From: JAGGVT01 sp965369605
Lineage (GTDB): Bacteria; JAJVIF01; JAGGVT01
DNA: 57,549 bases
Direction of reading: 5' to 3'
Assembly (NCBI GenBank): GCA_965369605.1
Contig: CBDURE010000003.1
Span: forward strand, 1-57,549
The notes under the pieces are model-generated. The model did not search any database and was not told the DNA's origin. It worked only from the letters and a program-made list of their open reading frames with translations. Position numbers and translations under genes: made by a program. Each line of letters opens with the position of its first letter. Within the stretch, counting starts at the first letter, position 1. This document shows positions 32,762-41,263 of this stretch, piece after piece.

Positions 32762-34393
32762 TTATCCAAGAATTGCCTGTAAATCATCATCAACAGTGCC
32801 TATTGGTTTAAGCGCGAATTTCTCAACCAGTACGTTCAATATATTAGGTGAGATAAACGCAGGCAGTGTTGGTCCGAGACGAATATCCTCAACACCGAGA
32901 TATAAAAGCGTAAGGAGGATGCAAACCGCTTTCTGCTCATACCACGAGAGAATCATCGACAGCGGAAGGTCATTAACACCGCAGTCGAATGCGTTTGCAA
33001 GCGCTAAAGCTATCTGCACAGCGGAATAGGCATCGTTGCACTGGCCGATATCAAGCAATCGCGGAATACCCCCGATATCTCCCAAATCCATATCGAAGAA
33101 CCTGAATTTTCCGCATGCGAGTGTAAGAACAACACAATCGGACGGCACTTTTTCCACGAACTCGGTATAGTAATTTCGTCCAGGTCGAGCGCCATCGCAT
33201 CCGCCAACGAGGAAAAAGTGGCGAATATCTTTGTTTTTAACCGCTTCTATGATTTGGTCCGCCACACCAAGAACAGCATTACGAGCGAATCCGACCATCA
33301 CTGACTTTCCGTTCGTGTCCTGCGTGAAACCATCCATTTCAAGCGCTTTTTCGATTACAGGAGTGAAATCCATATCACCAATGTGTTTAACTCCCGGCCA
33401 TCCGACCAGCCCTGATGTGAATATATTATTAAAATAAGATTCAGGCGGTTGTTGAATGCAGTTTGTGGTCATGAGAATCGCCCCCGGGAATTCAGCGAAT
33501 TCCTTTTTCTGGTTTTGCCACGCTGTGCCGTAATGGCCGTAAAAATGCGGGTATTTCTTCAGCTCGGGATAACCGTGAAGAGGAAGCATCTCGCCATGAG
33601 TGTATATTGTAATTCCCTTTCCCTCAGTCTGTTTCAGCAGCGCTTCCATGTCGGCAAGGTCGTGGCCTGAAATCAGAACCGCCTTTCCAGCTTTCGCGCC
33701 AAGAGGTACGCTGGTTGGAACAGGATGCCCGTATGTTCCAGTGTTGCCGGCATCGAGAAGTTCCATTGCTCTCATGTTTATCTCACCGCATTTTAAAACA
33801 AGTTCAAGAGCATCATCCAGAGTAAGGCCTTTACGCGCAGATGCCGCCATTCCTTCGTGAATGAACGCATAGACTGCATCATCAGTTTTACCGAGAATCT
33901 CAGCATGGTCAGCATACGCTGCAACGCCTCTAAGGCCAAAAATAAGAAGGCTTTTCAGAGAGAAAACATCGGTGTCGTCATCAGGCGATTGAGTGAATAA
34001 ATTAAGAGCATCGCCCTGCTTTATCATCTCATCAAGTGTTTCCGCAGGATTGAAACTTGCAGGTCCATCCGGGAAATCCGCATTTCCCCCCGCTGATTTG
34101 ATCTTATCCTTCAACGATTCTCTTAACTCAACGCATTGGTTGATAAACTCAACAAATCGTTCAGGATCGAAATTTACATTGGTCAGAGTTGCGAAAAGCG
34201 CCTGAGCTGTAAAGGAGTTTAACTTATCGTCAACAACTCCGGCTTTTCTCCCCTCAACCGCGACCTGCGACAATCCCTGAACTAAATAAGTCAGTAAATC
34301 CTGAAGAGATGCGACATCCGGTACTTTGCCGCATACTCCGCTGACATCACAGCCGATTCCTTTGGCTGCTTGTTCGCATTGGTAACAAAACAT
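32762..34393 (-). CDS. hcp: Hydroxylamine reductase / hybrid-cluster protein
   Basis: A 543-residue iron-sulfur enzyme. The N-terminal cysteines Cys3, Cys6, Cys15 and Cys21 (MFCYQCEQAAKGIGCDVSGVCGK) have the Cx2Cx8Cx5C spacing of the anaerobe type with a [4Fe-4S] cluster. Later segments TNCIQQP, GCDGARPGRNYYTEF, LTLACGKFRFFD and GQCNDAYSAV supply hybrid-cluster ligands. Hcp proteins detoxify NO or hydroxylamine and can act as S-nitrosylases. AAGGAAAAAG precedes the ATG. The divergent Crp/Fnr-family regulator and shared palindrome at 34495 indicate HcpR-type control. Confidence 0.96.
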   Translation of the reverse strand: MFCYQCEQAAKGIGCDVSGVCGKVPDVASLQDLLTYLVQGLSQVAVEGRKAGVVDDKLNSFTAQALFATLTNVNFDPERFVEFINQCVELRESLKDKIKSAGGNADFPDGPASFNPAETLDEMIKQGDALNLFTQSPDDDTDVFSLKSLLIFGLRGVAAYADHAEILGKTDDAVYAFIHEGMAASARKGLTLDDALELVLKCGEINMRAMELLDAGNTGTYGHPVPTSVPLGAKAGKAVLISGHDLADMEALLKQTEGKGITIYTHGEMLPLHGYPELKKYPHFYGHYGTAWQNQKKEFAEFPGAILMTTNCIQQPPESYFNNIFTSGLVGWPGVKHIGDMDFTPVIEKALEMDGFTQDTNGKSVMVGFARNAVLGVADQIIEAVKNKDIRHFFLVGGCDGARPGRNYYTEFVEKVPSDCVVLTLACGKFRFFDMDLGDIGGIPRLLDIGQCNDAYSAVQIALALANAFDCGVNDLPLSMILSWYEQKAVCILLTLLYLGVEDIRLGPTLPAFISPNILNVLVEKFALKPIGTVDDDLQAILG

Positions 34394-34465
34394 ATTCTTT
34401 TTCCTTTTCAGTTTTGACTGAATAATATTAAATAGTTTTATACAGGTCTCCCACCAACTAATGAT

Positions 34466-34471
34466 TATTTA
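34466..34471 (-). promoter_or_regulatory. Candidate -10 element of hcp
   Basis: On the minus strand, TAAATA within GATTAAATAATC lies so that transcription would start near 34459. The TTGAC-N4-GTCAA palindrome would then be centred about 42 bases upstream, the classical position for activation by Fnr-type regulators. No -35 hexamer is needed at such promoters and none is seen. Confidence 0.5.
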
Positions 34472-34494
34472 ATCAGGCTCATGAAAGTCTGTCC

Positions 34495-34508
34495 TTGACT
34501 TAAGTCAA
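34495..34508. promoter_or_regulatory. Perfect palindromic operator TTGACTTAAGTCAA for the Crp/Fnr-type regulator
   Basis: A 14-base perfect palindrome of the TTGAC-N4-GTCAA type sits in the 144-base gap between hcp and the regulator gene. TTGACT (34495-34500) also forms a -35 element for the regulator, with TATTTT 16 bases further (34517-34522). Binding would therefore block the regulator's own promoter while activating hcp. The recognition-helix residues Glu187, Ser190 and Arg191 match the E--SR pattern by which Fnr-type proteins read TTGA half-sites. Confidence 0.75.
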
Positions 34509-34537
34509 ACTAGTGCTATTTTTTCTTTGGTGAAAAT

Positions 34538-35233
34538 ATGGACAAGAAAAAACACATAGCGGAAACGGCTTTGTTCAGCGGTCTAAACGATCAACAACAT
34601 CAGAAACTTGCAAATATCGCAATTGAAAAAAAATGCATGAAAAATCAGATGATATTTTCTCAGGATGACAAGGGAGATGGTTTCTATATAGTTATTTCAG
34701 GACAGGTGAGAATTTTCAGAATATCCAATGATGGCAAGGAACAAACAATTCATGTGATTGCTGTGGGGGAACCGTTTGGCGAGGTTGCTGTTTTTTCAAA
34801 GGGAAATTATCCAGCTTACGCGGATGCTTTAAGGGATTCAACTTTCCTTTTCTTTCCACGCGATAGATTTATCGAACTTGTCAGAATGGATTCATCACTA
34901 TCCATGAAAATGCTTGCTGATCTTTCAAAACGATTGAGAGAACTGGTTTCAAAAGTAGAGGAACTATCTTTGAAAGATGTACCCGCAAGGCTGGCAACGT
35001 ATCTTCTTCTTCAAAGTGAACAAAATAACAATTCCGATATAGTGCATCTTGAAATCAGCAAAAGCCAGCTGGCAAATCTGCTGGGAACAATCCCTGAAAC
35101 GTTATCAAGAATAATGAGGCGTATGGCCGGTGATGACATAATCGCATTCACAAAAGCCCGGTCGATTAGAATAGTGAATCATGAACGCCTGAGTGACCTG
35201 GCGTTTGGTGAGTTGCGTTTGTCGAGGATGTAA
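34538..35233 (+). CDS. Crp/Fnr-family regulator, HcpR-like
   Basis: A 231-residue regulator. Residues about 10-120 form the cNMP-binding-like beta-barrel (DKGDGFYIVISGQVRIF, GEPFGEVAVFS). A dimer helix follows, then a winged helix-turn-helix (SKSQLANLLGTIPETLSRIMRRM, about 175-196). There is only one cysteine (Cys33), so it cannot carry the [4Fe-4S] cluster of Fnr; the cAMP-contact pattern of Crp is also incomplete. A heme- or NO-responsive HcpR role fits the divergent hcp and the operator between them. Weak ribosome-binding site (TTTGGTG). Confidence 0.88.
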   Translation: MDKKKHIAETALFSGLNDQQHQKLANIAIEKKCMKNQMIFSQDDKGDGFYIVISGQVRIFRISNDGKEQTIHVIAVGEPFGEVAVFSKGNYPAYADALRDSTFLFFPRDRFIELVRMDSSLSMKMLADLSKRLRELVSKVEELSLKDVPARLATYLLLQSEQNNNSDIVHLEISKSQLANLLGTIPETLSRIMRRMAGDDIIAFTKARSIRIVNHERLSDLAFGELRLSRM

Positions 35234-35258
35234 CCCAGCTGATAAATGGCAAAATAAA

Positions 35259-35290
35259 AAGCCGGTACCTTTCGATACCGGCTTCCTTGC
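35259..35290. terminator. Terminator between the regulator and the pilin gene
   Basis: AAGCCGGTA and TACCGGCTT form a 9-base stem around a short loop, with A-rich text (AAAATAAA) on the left and TCCTTGCTT on the right. It can serve the convergent regulator and pilin genes. Confidence 0.8.
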
Positions 35291-35311
35291 TTGCTTCGTA
35301 AGCCTGGCAAA

Positions 35312-35836
35312 TTACCTCAGCGGTTCCCACTGCGTGATGTCGCTTAATGAGAATGCAAGTTCATCTGGAACTGCTACTGCAGCTTCCCATGCTGCATCGT
35401 CACCAACATATACACGCGGTGTCTGATCATCACAGATACCGAATGTTCGCAGACGATTCTTCTGGCTTCGTGGTACAGCAACGATAGTGAAAGTAGAGTC
35501 ACTGGCAGTATATCCAGTGTTTCCAATTTCTTCGGAGATTGCAATTTGGAAGCAGACAATCGAATAGTTGTCGATCATGTTCGTTCGATTATAGCCTTCC
35601 TGGATGTAATCAGAATCCGTCATTGCTACCCAGCTACCATAGTCCTTCTTAAGGTTACCATCCATATATGCCAGCTGCGATGAGCCAAGAGCTCTGAGGG
35701 TAAGTTTGCATCGGTTTTCCCATGCAGATCTCCTTGCATTCAGGAGCTGCGGGATTGCGATAGCGGCGATAATTGCAATAATTGAAGCTACCACCAGAAG
35801 CTCGAGCAAGGTAAAACCTCGTTCGTTTCTTATCAC
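35312..35836 (-). CDS. Type IV pilin-like / type II secretion pseudopilin
   Basis: A 174-residue protein with a short basic leader and the prepilin peptidase site ERG-FTLLELLVV, with Phe at +1 and Glu at +5. The hydrophobic helix (about 8-30) ends in IPQLLNARRSAWENRCK, typical of major pseudopilins and PilA/GspG relatives. The C-terminal beta domain holds a possible disulfide pair (Cys43 and Cys in FGICDDQ). The start is GTG (35836), with GGAGG ten bases upstream. It stands alone with its own strong promoter, while the assembly genes must lie elsewhere. Confidence 0.88.
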   Translation of the reverse strand: MIRNERGFTLLELLVVASIIAIIAAIAIPQLLNARRSAWENRCKLTLRALGSSQLAYMDGNLKKDYGSWVAMTDSDYIQEGYNRTNMIDNYSIVCFQIAISEEIGNTGYTASDSTFTIVAVPRSQKNRLRTFGICDDQTPRVYVGDDAAWEAAVAVPDELAFSLSDITQWEPLR

Positions 35837-35923
35837 TTAATATTCACCTCCCTTCCCGTAGGATAAAGATTTTATAAGGATAACTCCTATAGCAAGCTAG
35901 ATTACTTGCAAAGTTACAACCAA

Positions 35924-35951
35924 ATTATACGTATTCCCAAATAATAGTCAA
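35924..35951 (-). promoter_or_regulatory. Promoter of the pilin gene
   Basis: On the minus strand TTGACT, 16 bases and a perfect TATAAT give a near-consensus promoter, with transcription starting near 35917, about 80 bases before the GTG. The remaining part of the 411-base gap (35837-36247) is AT-rich and contains no gene that I can support. Confidence 0.82.
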
Positions 35952-36247
35952 GTATTTGTTAAGTTAATCTCAAAATTACCTTATTCCTGCTATAAGATAA
36001 TCCTTAGAATAATTACACTTTGAAGAACCCCTGGAAGGAAACATTTTTCTCTTTATCTATTTCAATTATACCATATTATCTTTCAAAACCTATGGACTCC
36101 AAATCTGCCGGAATGGCAAAATATGAAAATGAAATAGCCGTTGCATTAAGCGGGTCTGAAAACGCCTCATGAGAGGTTTTATCTGATTTCTTTGTATCTG
36201 ATTGTCATATCATCAGCCATGAAAAAGGATATTACTTCAGGAGAACT

Positions 36248-37237
36248 ATGGTAAGGCTAAAGAAAATACCGGAAGAATCGCGGGAAAAGATAAACGCATA
36301 TTTCAAGAAACAGCTAAATAACATGGAAGCTGCCTTGAAAGAAGCTCTTAACATTGATGTGGTGATGCAATATAGCAAACCAAGCATGGCAACAATTCCT
36401 GACATCGCTGAGATTGTCGGCGGCCTTAGTTTAATGTCAAAGATGGTGATTAATGGTGTTGATAAGGGAGAAGCGATTTTTATCGCTGACGCTACAGCGG
36501 TGCACGTTTTAACCGGAATTATGATGATTTCTCCTGAGGATGAAATCAAAGCCAATGTTGATCAGGGTACCCTTTCAGCTGATGATCCGGAAAATTTCGA
36601 GGAGCTTGTAGGCCATATGGCTGAGGGTATAACCCAGACTATTGCAATGGTTTTCTCACGCGATAATGCTTTAGAACACAAAGAAACGTCTCAAGCTGAC
36701 ATTAAACCGGGCATGGAATCAATCGATAATTTACCTGAGGATGATTATCTAATTACAACTTATTCGTTAAAGCCTGATGATTACCCTGAAATCTCTTTTC
36801 ATTTGCTTATCCCGAGGATATCAGGTGAGAATCTATTTGTATGCTCACTTGAGCCTGAAATAGACTGGAGTGACAGGACAATCGTTGTGGTTTACGATAC
36901 ACATCAATCTGACAGGGATACTATTTGCCAAACCCTGGAATCGGAAAATATTGGAGTGGCGGATTTCGATTCGTTAAAGGATTTGATTCGGTGTATTCTT
37001 AGAGAGGAAGTTGATATTGTAATCATGGAGGCAAAACCAAATGATTGGGATAGCCTTATGGTTTCAAGAAAAATACGTAAAAGCACAAAATCTATGAACA
37101 TTCCGTTTGTTCTAACACTAGAGAAGCCAACAAATGAAGTGATTTTCATGGCATACAAGGCAGGCGTACGCCATTTCCTTGTTAAACCATTGGATAAAAA
37201 ACAACTCCTCGATAAAGTGAATGAACTCTGCGCATAG
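36248..37237 (+). CDS. CheC/FliY-like domain fused to a degenerate receiver domain
   Basis: A 329-residue protein; CAGGAG precedes the ATG. Residues about 15-140 resemble the CheC/CheX/FliY phosphatase fold (AIFIADATAVHVLTGIMMIS; FEELVGHMAEGITQTIAMVFS). Residues about 205-329 are a receiver-like domain (TIVVVYDTHQSDRDTI..., HFLVKPLDKKQLLDKVNELC). Its conserved Lys (VKP) and the Thr of FVLTLEK are kept. At the usual phosphorylation site the text is VIMEAKP, Glu in place of Asp. It is therefore probably a signalling adaptor locked in, or independent of, the phospho-state. Neighbouring acpS and Wzz-like genes give no pathway clue. Confidence 0.75.
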   Translation: MVRLKKIPEESREKINAYFKKQLNNMEAALKEALNIDVVMQYSKPSMATIPDIAEIVGGLSLMSKMVINGVDKGEAIFIADATAVHVLTGIMMISPEDEIKANVDQGTLSADDPENFEELVGHMAEGITQTIAMVFSRDNALEHKETSQADIKPGMESIDNLPEDDYLITTYSLKPDDYPEISFHLLIPRISGENLFVCSLEPEIDWSDRTIVVVYDTHQSDRDTICQTLESENIGVADFDSLKDLIRCILREEVDIVIMEAKPNDWDSLMVSRKIRKSTKSMNIPFVLTLEKPTNEVIFMAYKAGVRHFLVKPLDKKQLLDKVNELCA

Positions 37238-37310
37238 GCTCTTCTAAAAATTCCACAAAATTTTATATTTATATTGTCTAATATGCCGTTTCTGAATTAT
37301 CATCATGTTT

Positions 37311-37688
37311 ATGATAATCTCAATCGGTATGGACATAGTCGAAATTAATCGAATTGGCCGTTCGATGAAAACCTACAAGGGCAGGTTTTGTGAAAAGCAT
37401 TTCACGCAATCTGAGCGCGACTATTGCTCGTCTAAAAGAAAGCCAGCACAGCATTACGCGGCTCGATTCGCTGCAAAAGAAGCTGTTTTCAAAGCTCTTG
37501 AAGGGCCTTGGCCTGATGGGTGCGGACATATTGATGTCGAGATTATGGTTGAAGACAGCGGGAAGCCATTTATCAAACTGTCAGATACGCTGGCGATTGA
37601 GTTTAAAAAAGCGGGCATGAAAAACATCTTTTTATCTCTTACACACACAAAACAATCAGCGGCGGCGGTTGTAATAATCGAGGGGTAA
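37311..37688 (+). CDS. acpS: Holo-acyl-carrier-protein synthase AcpS
   Basis: A 125-residue 4'-phosphopantetheinyl transferase. The metal/CoA motifs are GMDIVEINR (Asp near residue 8) and RFAAKEAVFKAL (Glu in the second motif), with HxxR/Y...SLTHTKQSAAAVV near the end. The length is typical of trimeric AcpS. The start is uncertain: an ATG at 37305 would add two residues. I prefer 37311 because the family opens MIIGIG-like. It activates ACP, whose gene is missing from the fab cluster in this window. Confidence 0.93.
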   Translation: MIISIGMDIVEINRIGRSMKTYKGRFCEKHFTQSERDYCSSKRKPAQHYAARFAAKEAVFKALEGPWPDGCGHIDVEIMVEDSGKPFIKLSDTLAIEFKKAGMKNIFLSLTHTKQSAAAVVIIEG

Positions 37689-37699
37689 ACATTCCGTAC

Positions 37700-39103
37700 A
37701 TGGGATATGAGATTCAGCGCATAATTGAAATATTCATTCGCTACAAGTGGAAATTCGTAGTGATATGGTGCTGCGCGATTGTATTCAGCGTCGTGTTTTA
37801 TTTTATCAGCCCACCGGGATATAAATCACAGTCGCTGGTGATTATGGAAAACACAAGAAAACCGTGGACTGCATTTAAAAAAGGCGCGCTACCGCGCAGA
37901 TATCCGGTTCCTGAAGGAGAGAAACCCCAAACGCTAAGCCTGCGCGACCCGTTCTGGAATTTCCTCTATGACCAGATGGACAAATCAACATTCGATTTCA
38001 CTCCGTTTTTCTATGCGCGCACTACCGTGTTTAAAATAATGGATGATGTCGGATGCCGTCACTATTTCGACAACGGCAGCATGTCATCAGAGGAAATCGT
38101 GCTCGCGTTTACTGAGAATCTGGATGTTTCTTTAGACCGTGTGGCAGGGAATTACAATATTGAATACACTTTTGTGGACCCGGAAATTGCCCAGGCAATT
38201 GTAAACAGATATACGGATCTTTTCAGCGATTTCATAAATCAGCTCAGCCTGGGAAACAACCTGGAGCCAATCAAAGCAATAAGTGAAAATATCAAAAAGC
38301 TTGAGATTGAACTGTTGGATATCGAAACCAAACAGGCGCAGTTGAAATCATCATCGGGAATTATCGCGCCGGCTAATCACCTCTCCAGCATATTGGGGCA
38401 TCTATACTCAATTGAATCGAAACTGGTACAGGCAAAAAGCCGCGCGATTGCCAGCCGCGAGTTGTTATTCGATTCGCAAAAACGAATCGAGGCGATGGAT
38501 AGGTACGGCGTTTCTCAAAATGATGAAATGCAATATTCAATTCTGGATGTCATGTCTGATCCGATGCTCGCAGTATTTATGTCCCGACTTTTCTGGGATT
38601 CAATTAATCTTGCGCAGGCTGAGATGACCTATAAAAAGGACACTGCGCATCTGAAATACTGGTCGGACAGGGTTGAAATATCGAAGCAATTATTTATGCA
38701 TCATCTCGCGGATAATGAGAAGGGCTACTCCTCGGACCTTCTGGCTACTCTGACAGTTGAATCCGCTAAAGCTCTCTGGCTGGAGAATCATAAGAAAGAA
38801 ACTCAAGAGCTTCTGGATAAACTGCCTGAAATTGAAAATGAATTTATATATCTTCAAAGGCAGAAAGTTTCGAAATTAGCCATGCTTAATCAGTTCAGGG
38901 ACCTTAAGGAAATAGGCGAAAGCTACATGGATAAAGGTGAAAAGGTTTTTGCCGTGCTGGACAGCGCGTATTTACCGAGCAAGAAGGATGAGCCTAATTT
39001 TCTAAAGCTGCTGATTATGACGCTGTTCATAAGCACTATAAGCGGATTTGGCTGGTTTTTCATTCGTGAAAATATCGAGTTTCACAGCGGAGTAGGGGAT
39101 TAA
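37700..39103 (+). CDS. Wzz-like polysaccharide chain-length/tyrosine-kinase-adaptor type protein
   Basis: A 467-residue inner-membrane protein with one helix near each end (about 17-36 and 434-455) and a long, charged, coiled-coil-rich periplasmic part between them. This is the topology of Wzz/PCP co-polymerases and related exopolysaccharide export proteins. The N-terminal text YKWKFVVIWCCAIVFSVVFYFISPPGYKSQS matches the Wzz start pattern. The C-terminal P-rich PCP motif before the last helix is weak (LPSKKDEPNFLKLL). No kinase domain is fused. It lies 11 bases after acpS. Confidence 0.78.
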   Translation: MGYEIQRIIEIFIRYKWKFVVIWCCAIVFSVVFYFISPPGYKSQSLVIMENTRKPWTAFKKGALPRRYPVPEGEKPQTLSLRDPFWNFLYDQMDKSTFDFTPFFYARTTVFKIMDDVGCRHYFDNGSMSSEEIVLAFTENLDVSLDRVAGNYNIEYTFVDPEIAQAIVNRYTDLFSDFINQLSLGNNLEPIKAISENIKKLEIELLDIETKQAQLKSSSGIIAPANHLSSILGHLYSIESKLVQAKSRAIASRELLFDSQKRIEAMDRYGVSQNDEMQYSILDVMSDPMLAVFMSRLFWDSINLAQAEMTYKKDTAHLKYWSDRVEISKQLFMHHLADNEKGYSSDLLATLTVESAKALWLENHKKETQELLDKLPEIENEFIYLQRQKVSKLAMLNQFRDLKEIGESYMDKGEKVFAVLDSAYLPSKKDEPNFLKLLIMTLFISTISGFGWFFIRENIEFHSGVGD

Positions 39104-39111
39104 ATTATTCG

Positions 39112-39346
39112 CTGCTGAAAAAGCCTGTTTGCACCGTAACCTATTTGCACCGTAACCCGGTCATGCCTTTATATGAAAATGTGAATCAAACCCGAAAATC
39201 ATCGCAGGCATGCCGAGGTCCTGCGTAAATAGCCACTTCCCCGGCATGCCTACGAAGAAAAGCGGGTTGAATTCACATTTATTCATAAAGGCATGACGGG
39301 TTACGGTTCTAATAGCTTTTTCAACAAGCCCTTTCGCGGGAATGAC
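39112..39346. mobile_element. MITE-like element, copy 2 (inverted orientation)
   Basis: The right end carries TTTTTCAACAAGCCC (39317-39331) followed by TTTCGCGGGAATGAC, the same terminal repeat as copy 1. This arm read in reverse matches the left arm of copy 1 almost base for base (GTAACCCGTCATGCC, AATAAATGTGAATTCAACC). The left end is eroded (CTGCTGAAAAAGCC) and holds a small internal duplication of TTTGCACCGTAACC. It lies between the 3' ends of the Wzz-like gene and the glycosyltransferase gene. Confidence 0.83.
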
Positions 39347-39368
39347 GAACTATGGATTAATATTTAAA

Positions 39369-40499
39369 TTAACTCAATTCGGAAGTAAAAAAACTCTCAA
39401 TCGTATCAACCATGTTATCCCAACTGAATTTACGGCTGTAGTCCTCAATCCTCTGTGGATAGCTCTCTCTGGATGGATTTTTCAAAACGCTGATTATACC
39501 CTCAGCCAGAGCATTAGGATTTTCTGGCTCAACAATAGCGCCCGTTGAACCATCTTCCACAACTTCAGGAAGGCCTCCAACTCGCGTAACGATAACCGGA
39601 AGATTGAATCCGTATGATATCTGCACAATTCCACTTTGTGTGGCGGATGTGTATGGCAGCGCGAGGCAGTCTGCGAGATGGAAATAATCACCGATATTTT
39701 CATTGGGAACGTATGAGTTAATCAGTTCAGTACGACTGCCAATTCCAAGTTCCTTAATGAGCTTGCGGTAGTCATCCTCGCTTTCCCAGAAATCACCTAC
39801 AATTAAAAGATGCGCATCGGGAACCTCTTTTAAAACAAGCGGGAAAGCATCGACAAGATATTTAAGCCCCTTGTATGGCCTGACAACTCCGAAAAAAAGC
39901 ACAGTGTTGGGTTTCTTCTTCGATTTAATCCCCGCGATTTTAGATTCATCATACATATTGGCAAAATGATCGTATGTCGGATGCACGTTAATCTTTACGT
40001 TTGCATCTTCTCGATATTTAAGAAGATTATCTTTGTCATCAGTAGAGTGGACAATGAAATAATCAACATCGCGGAATGCCAGATTGGTAAAGGAAGATTC
40101 GAATGGACGGTTCTCATGCTGCTTGACGTTATGGCAGATATACATCACGCTCGTTTTTGATTTGCGCAAACGATAGTTTATATGCGCGTTTTGAAGAGCG
40201 AAAAAATAAGTCCACCATGCGGTGAGAAGAAGGTCACAATCGCTGTCGATTATTCTCCTAACGATTCTGTTCCAGCTTGGAGGCGACAGTGAGTGAAAAA
40301 TACGTTCGTTTTCAACTGTGATTGTCTTTTCACTTGAATCAAACTGGCCTGTTCCGGGATATAGAAATTTAGGATATTGATATTTGAAACTCAGGAAATC
40401 GACATCGTGGCGTTTTCTCAGATGTTCAACCAGCAAAGTTGTATAGTGAGATATTCCACCCTTGATTGGATATGTCGGACCGAGTACTGCAATTCTCAT
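39369..40499 (-). CDS. Glycosyltransferase, GT4 family
   Basis: A 376-residue GT-B enzyme. The N-terminal GPTYPIKGGISHYTTLL and the C-terminal domain (FFGVVRPYKGLKYLVDAF, LLIVGDFWESED, ADCLALPY, SATQSGIVQISYGFNLPVIVT, GLPEVVEDGSTG) are classic GT4, with the EX7E-like region in SGIVQ...GGLPE. It probably adds a sugar to a cell-surface glycan or glycolipid. Its ATG overlaps the stop of the upstream SurA-like gene (ATGA), so it is the last gene of a three-gene minus-strand operon. Confidence 0.92.
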   Translation of the reverse strand: MRIAVLGPTYPIKGGISHYTTLLVEHLRKRHDVDFLSFKYQYPKFLYPGTGQFDSSEKTITVENERIFHSLSPPSWNRIVRRIIDSDCDLLLTAWWTYFFALQNAHINYRLRKSKTSVMYICHNVKQHENRPFESSFTNLAFRDVDYFIVHSTDDKDNLLKYREDANVKINVHPTYDHFANMYDESKIAGIKSKKKPNTVLFFGVVRPYKGLKYLVDAFPLVLKEVPDAHLLIVGDFWESEDDYRKLIKELGIGSRTELINSYVPNENIGDYFHLADCLALPYTSATQSGIVQISYGFNLPVIVTRVGGLPEVVEDGSTGAIVEPENPNALAEGIISVLKNPSRESYPQRIEDYSRKFSWDNMVDTIESFFTSELS

Positions 40500-41245
40500 T
40501 TTTCAGAAATCTCATCAGGAATTTCGTGACTATGGTCATGTGGCATTGATGGTTGCTCTTTGAATATCATAAGTAATTCAGGATCAATTATGGCGACATC
40601 AAGGGTTAAAGTAGTATTATTCAGCCATTCATTATAAGCTTCAATCTGCGCTTCTTCGGATGCGTCTGATTTATCCAGCTTGTCGATTACAGCGTCCATT
40701 AAAGCGTTTTGAAATAAATCCTTCCTCAGGCGTTTCTTTAGAGAATCCTCTGTAACGTTGAATTCCTCCAAAAAAGCGTGGAACTTCTCTTTTCCGCCCT
40801 GCTCCTCAATTATTGCAGTTATCTCACTTTCGATTTCATCCTCTGATATCTCAATCTTGAATTCTTCTACGCCTTTCATAATTGCGGCATCAGAAAGGAT
40901 TCGCTTCATCGCCTGCTTTATAGCAATTGTTTTGGCGGTTTTTGTCAATCCTGAACTTTCACCGCTCATCATCATGTAATATGTTCTTGCATGAGTGTCG
41001 ATTTCACCGATTGAATATTCCCTGCCATCGATTTTCATTGCGACTTGGGAATTATCAATGTCAAAGGACTCATCACCGGATTCGTTCGCTCCCATTGAAC
41101 CCATAGCGCCCATAATGTTGTTATGAGGATTCGCTTCAGGTGACGGATTCTGTCGCGAGAAAAATGCCTTATCCGCAATCACGAAAACCACGATAAGTGC
41201 GATTATGATCAGGATATCTCTTATTACTTTTGTCTTGCTTATCAA
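40496..41245 (-). CDS. Membrane-anchored SurA N-domain-like chaperone
   Basis: A 249-residue protein with one N-terminal helix (about 10-28), a Met/Gly/Asn-rich linker, then a SurA/PrsA-type helical chaperone domain. That domain opens VAMKIDGREYSIGEID and continues AIMKGVEEFKIEISEDEIESEI and FNVTEDSLKKRLRKDLF. No rotamase domain follows. The C-terminus is His-rich (HDHSH). Together with the lipoprotein upstream it probably assists folding of secreted proteins, perhaps glycosylated by the overlapping transferase. Confidence 0.75.
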   Translation of the reverse strand: MISKTKVIRDILIIIALIVVFVIADKAFFSRQNPSPEANPHNNIMGAMGSMGANESGDESFDIDNSQVAMKIDGREYSIGEIDTHARTYYMMMSGESSGLTKTAKTIAIKQAMKRILSDAAIMKGVEEFKIEISEDEIESEITAIIEEQGGKEKFHAFLEEFNVTEDSLKKRLRKDLFQNALMDAVIDKLDKSDASEEAQIEAYNEWLNNTTLTLDVAIIDPELLMIFKEQPSMPHDHSHEIPDEISEK

Positions 41246-41263
41246 TTCATGTCCTCACGCTGA

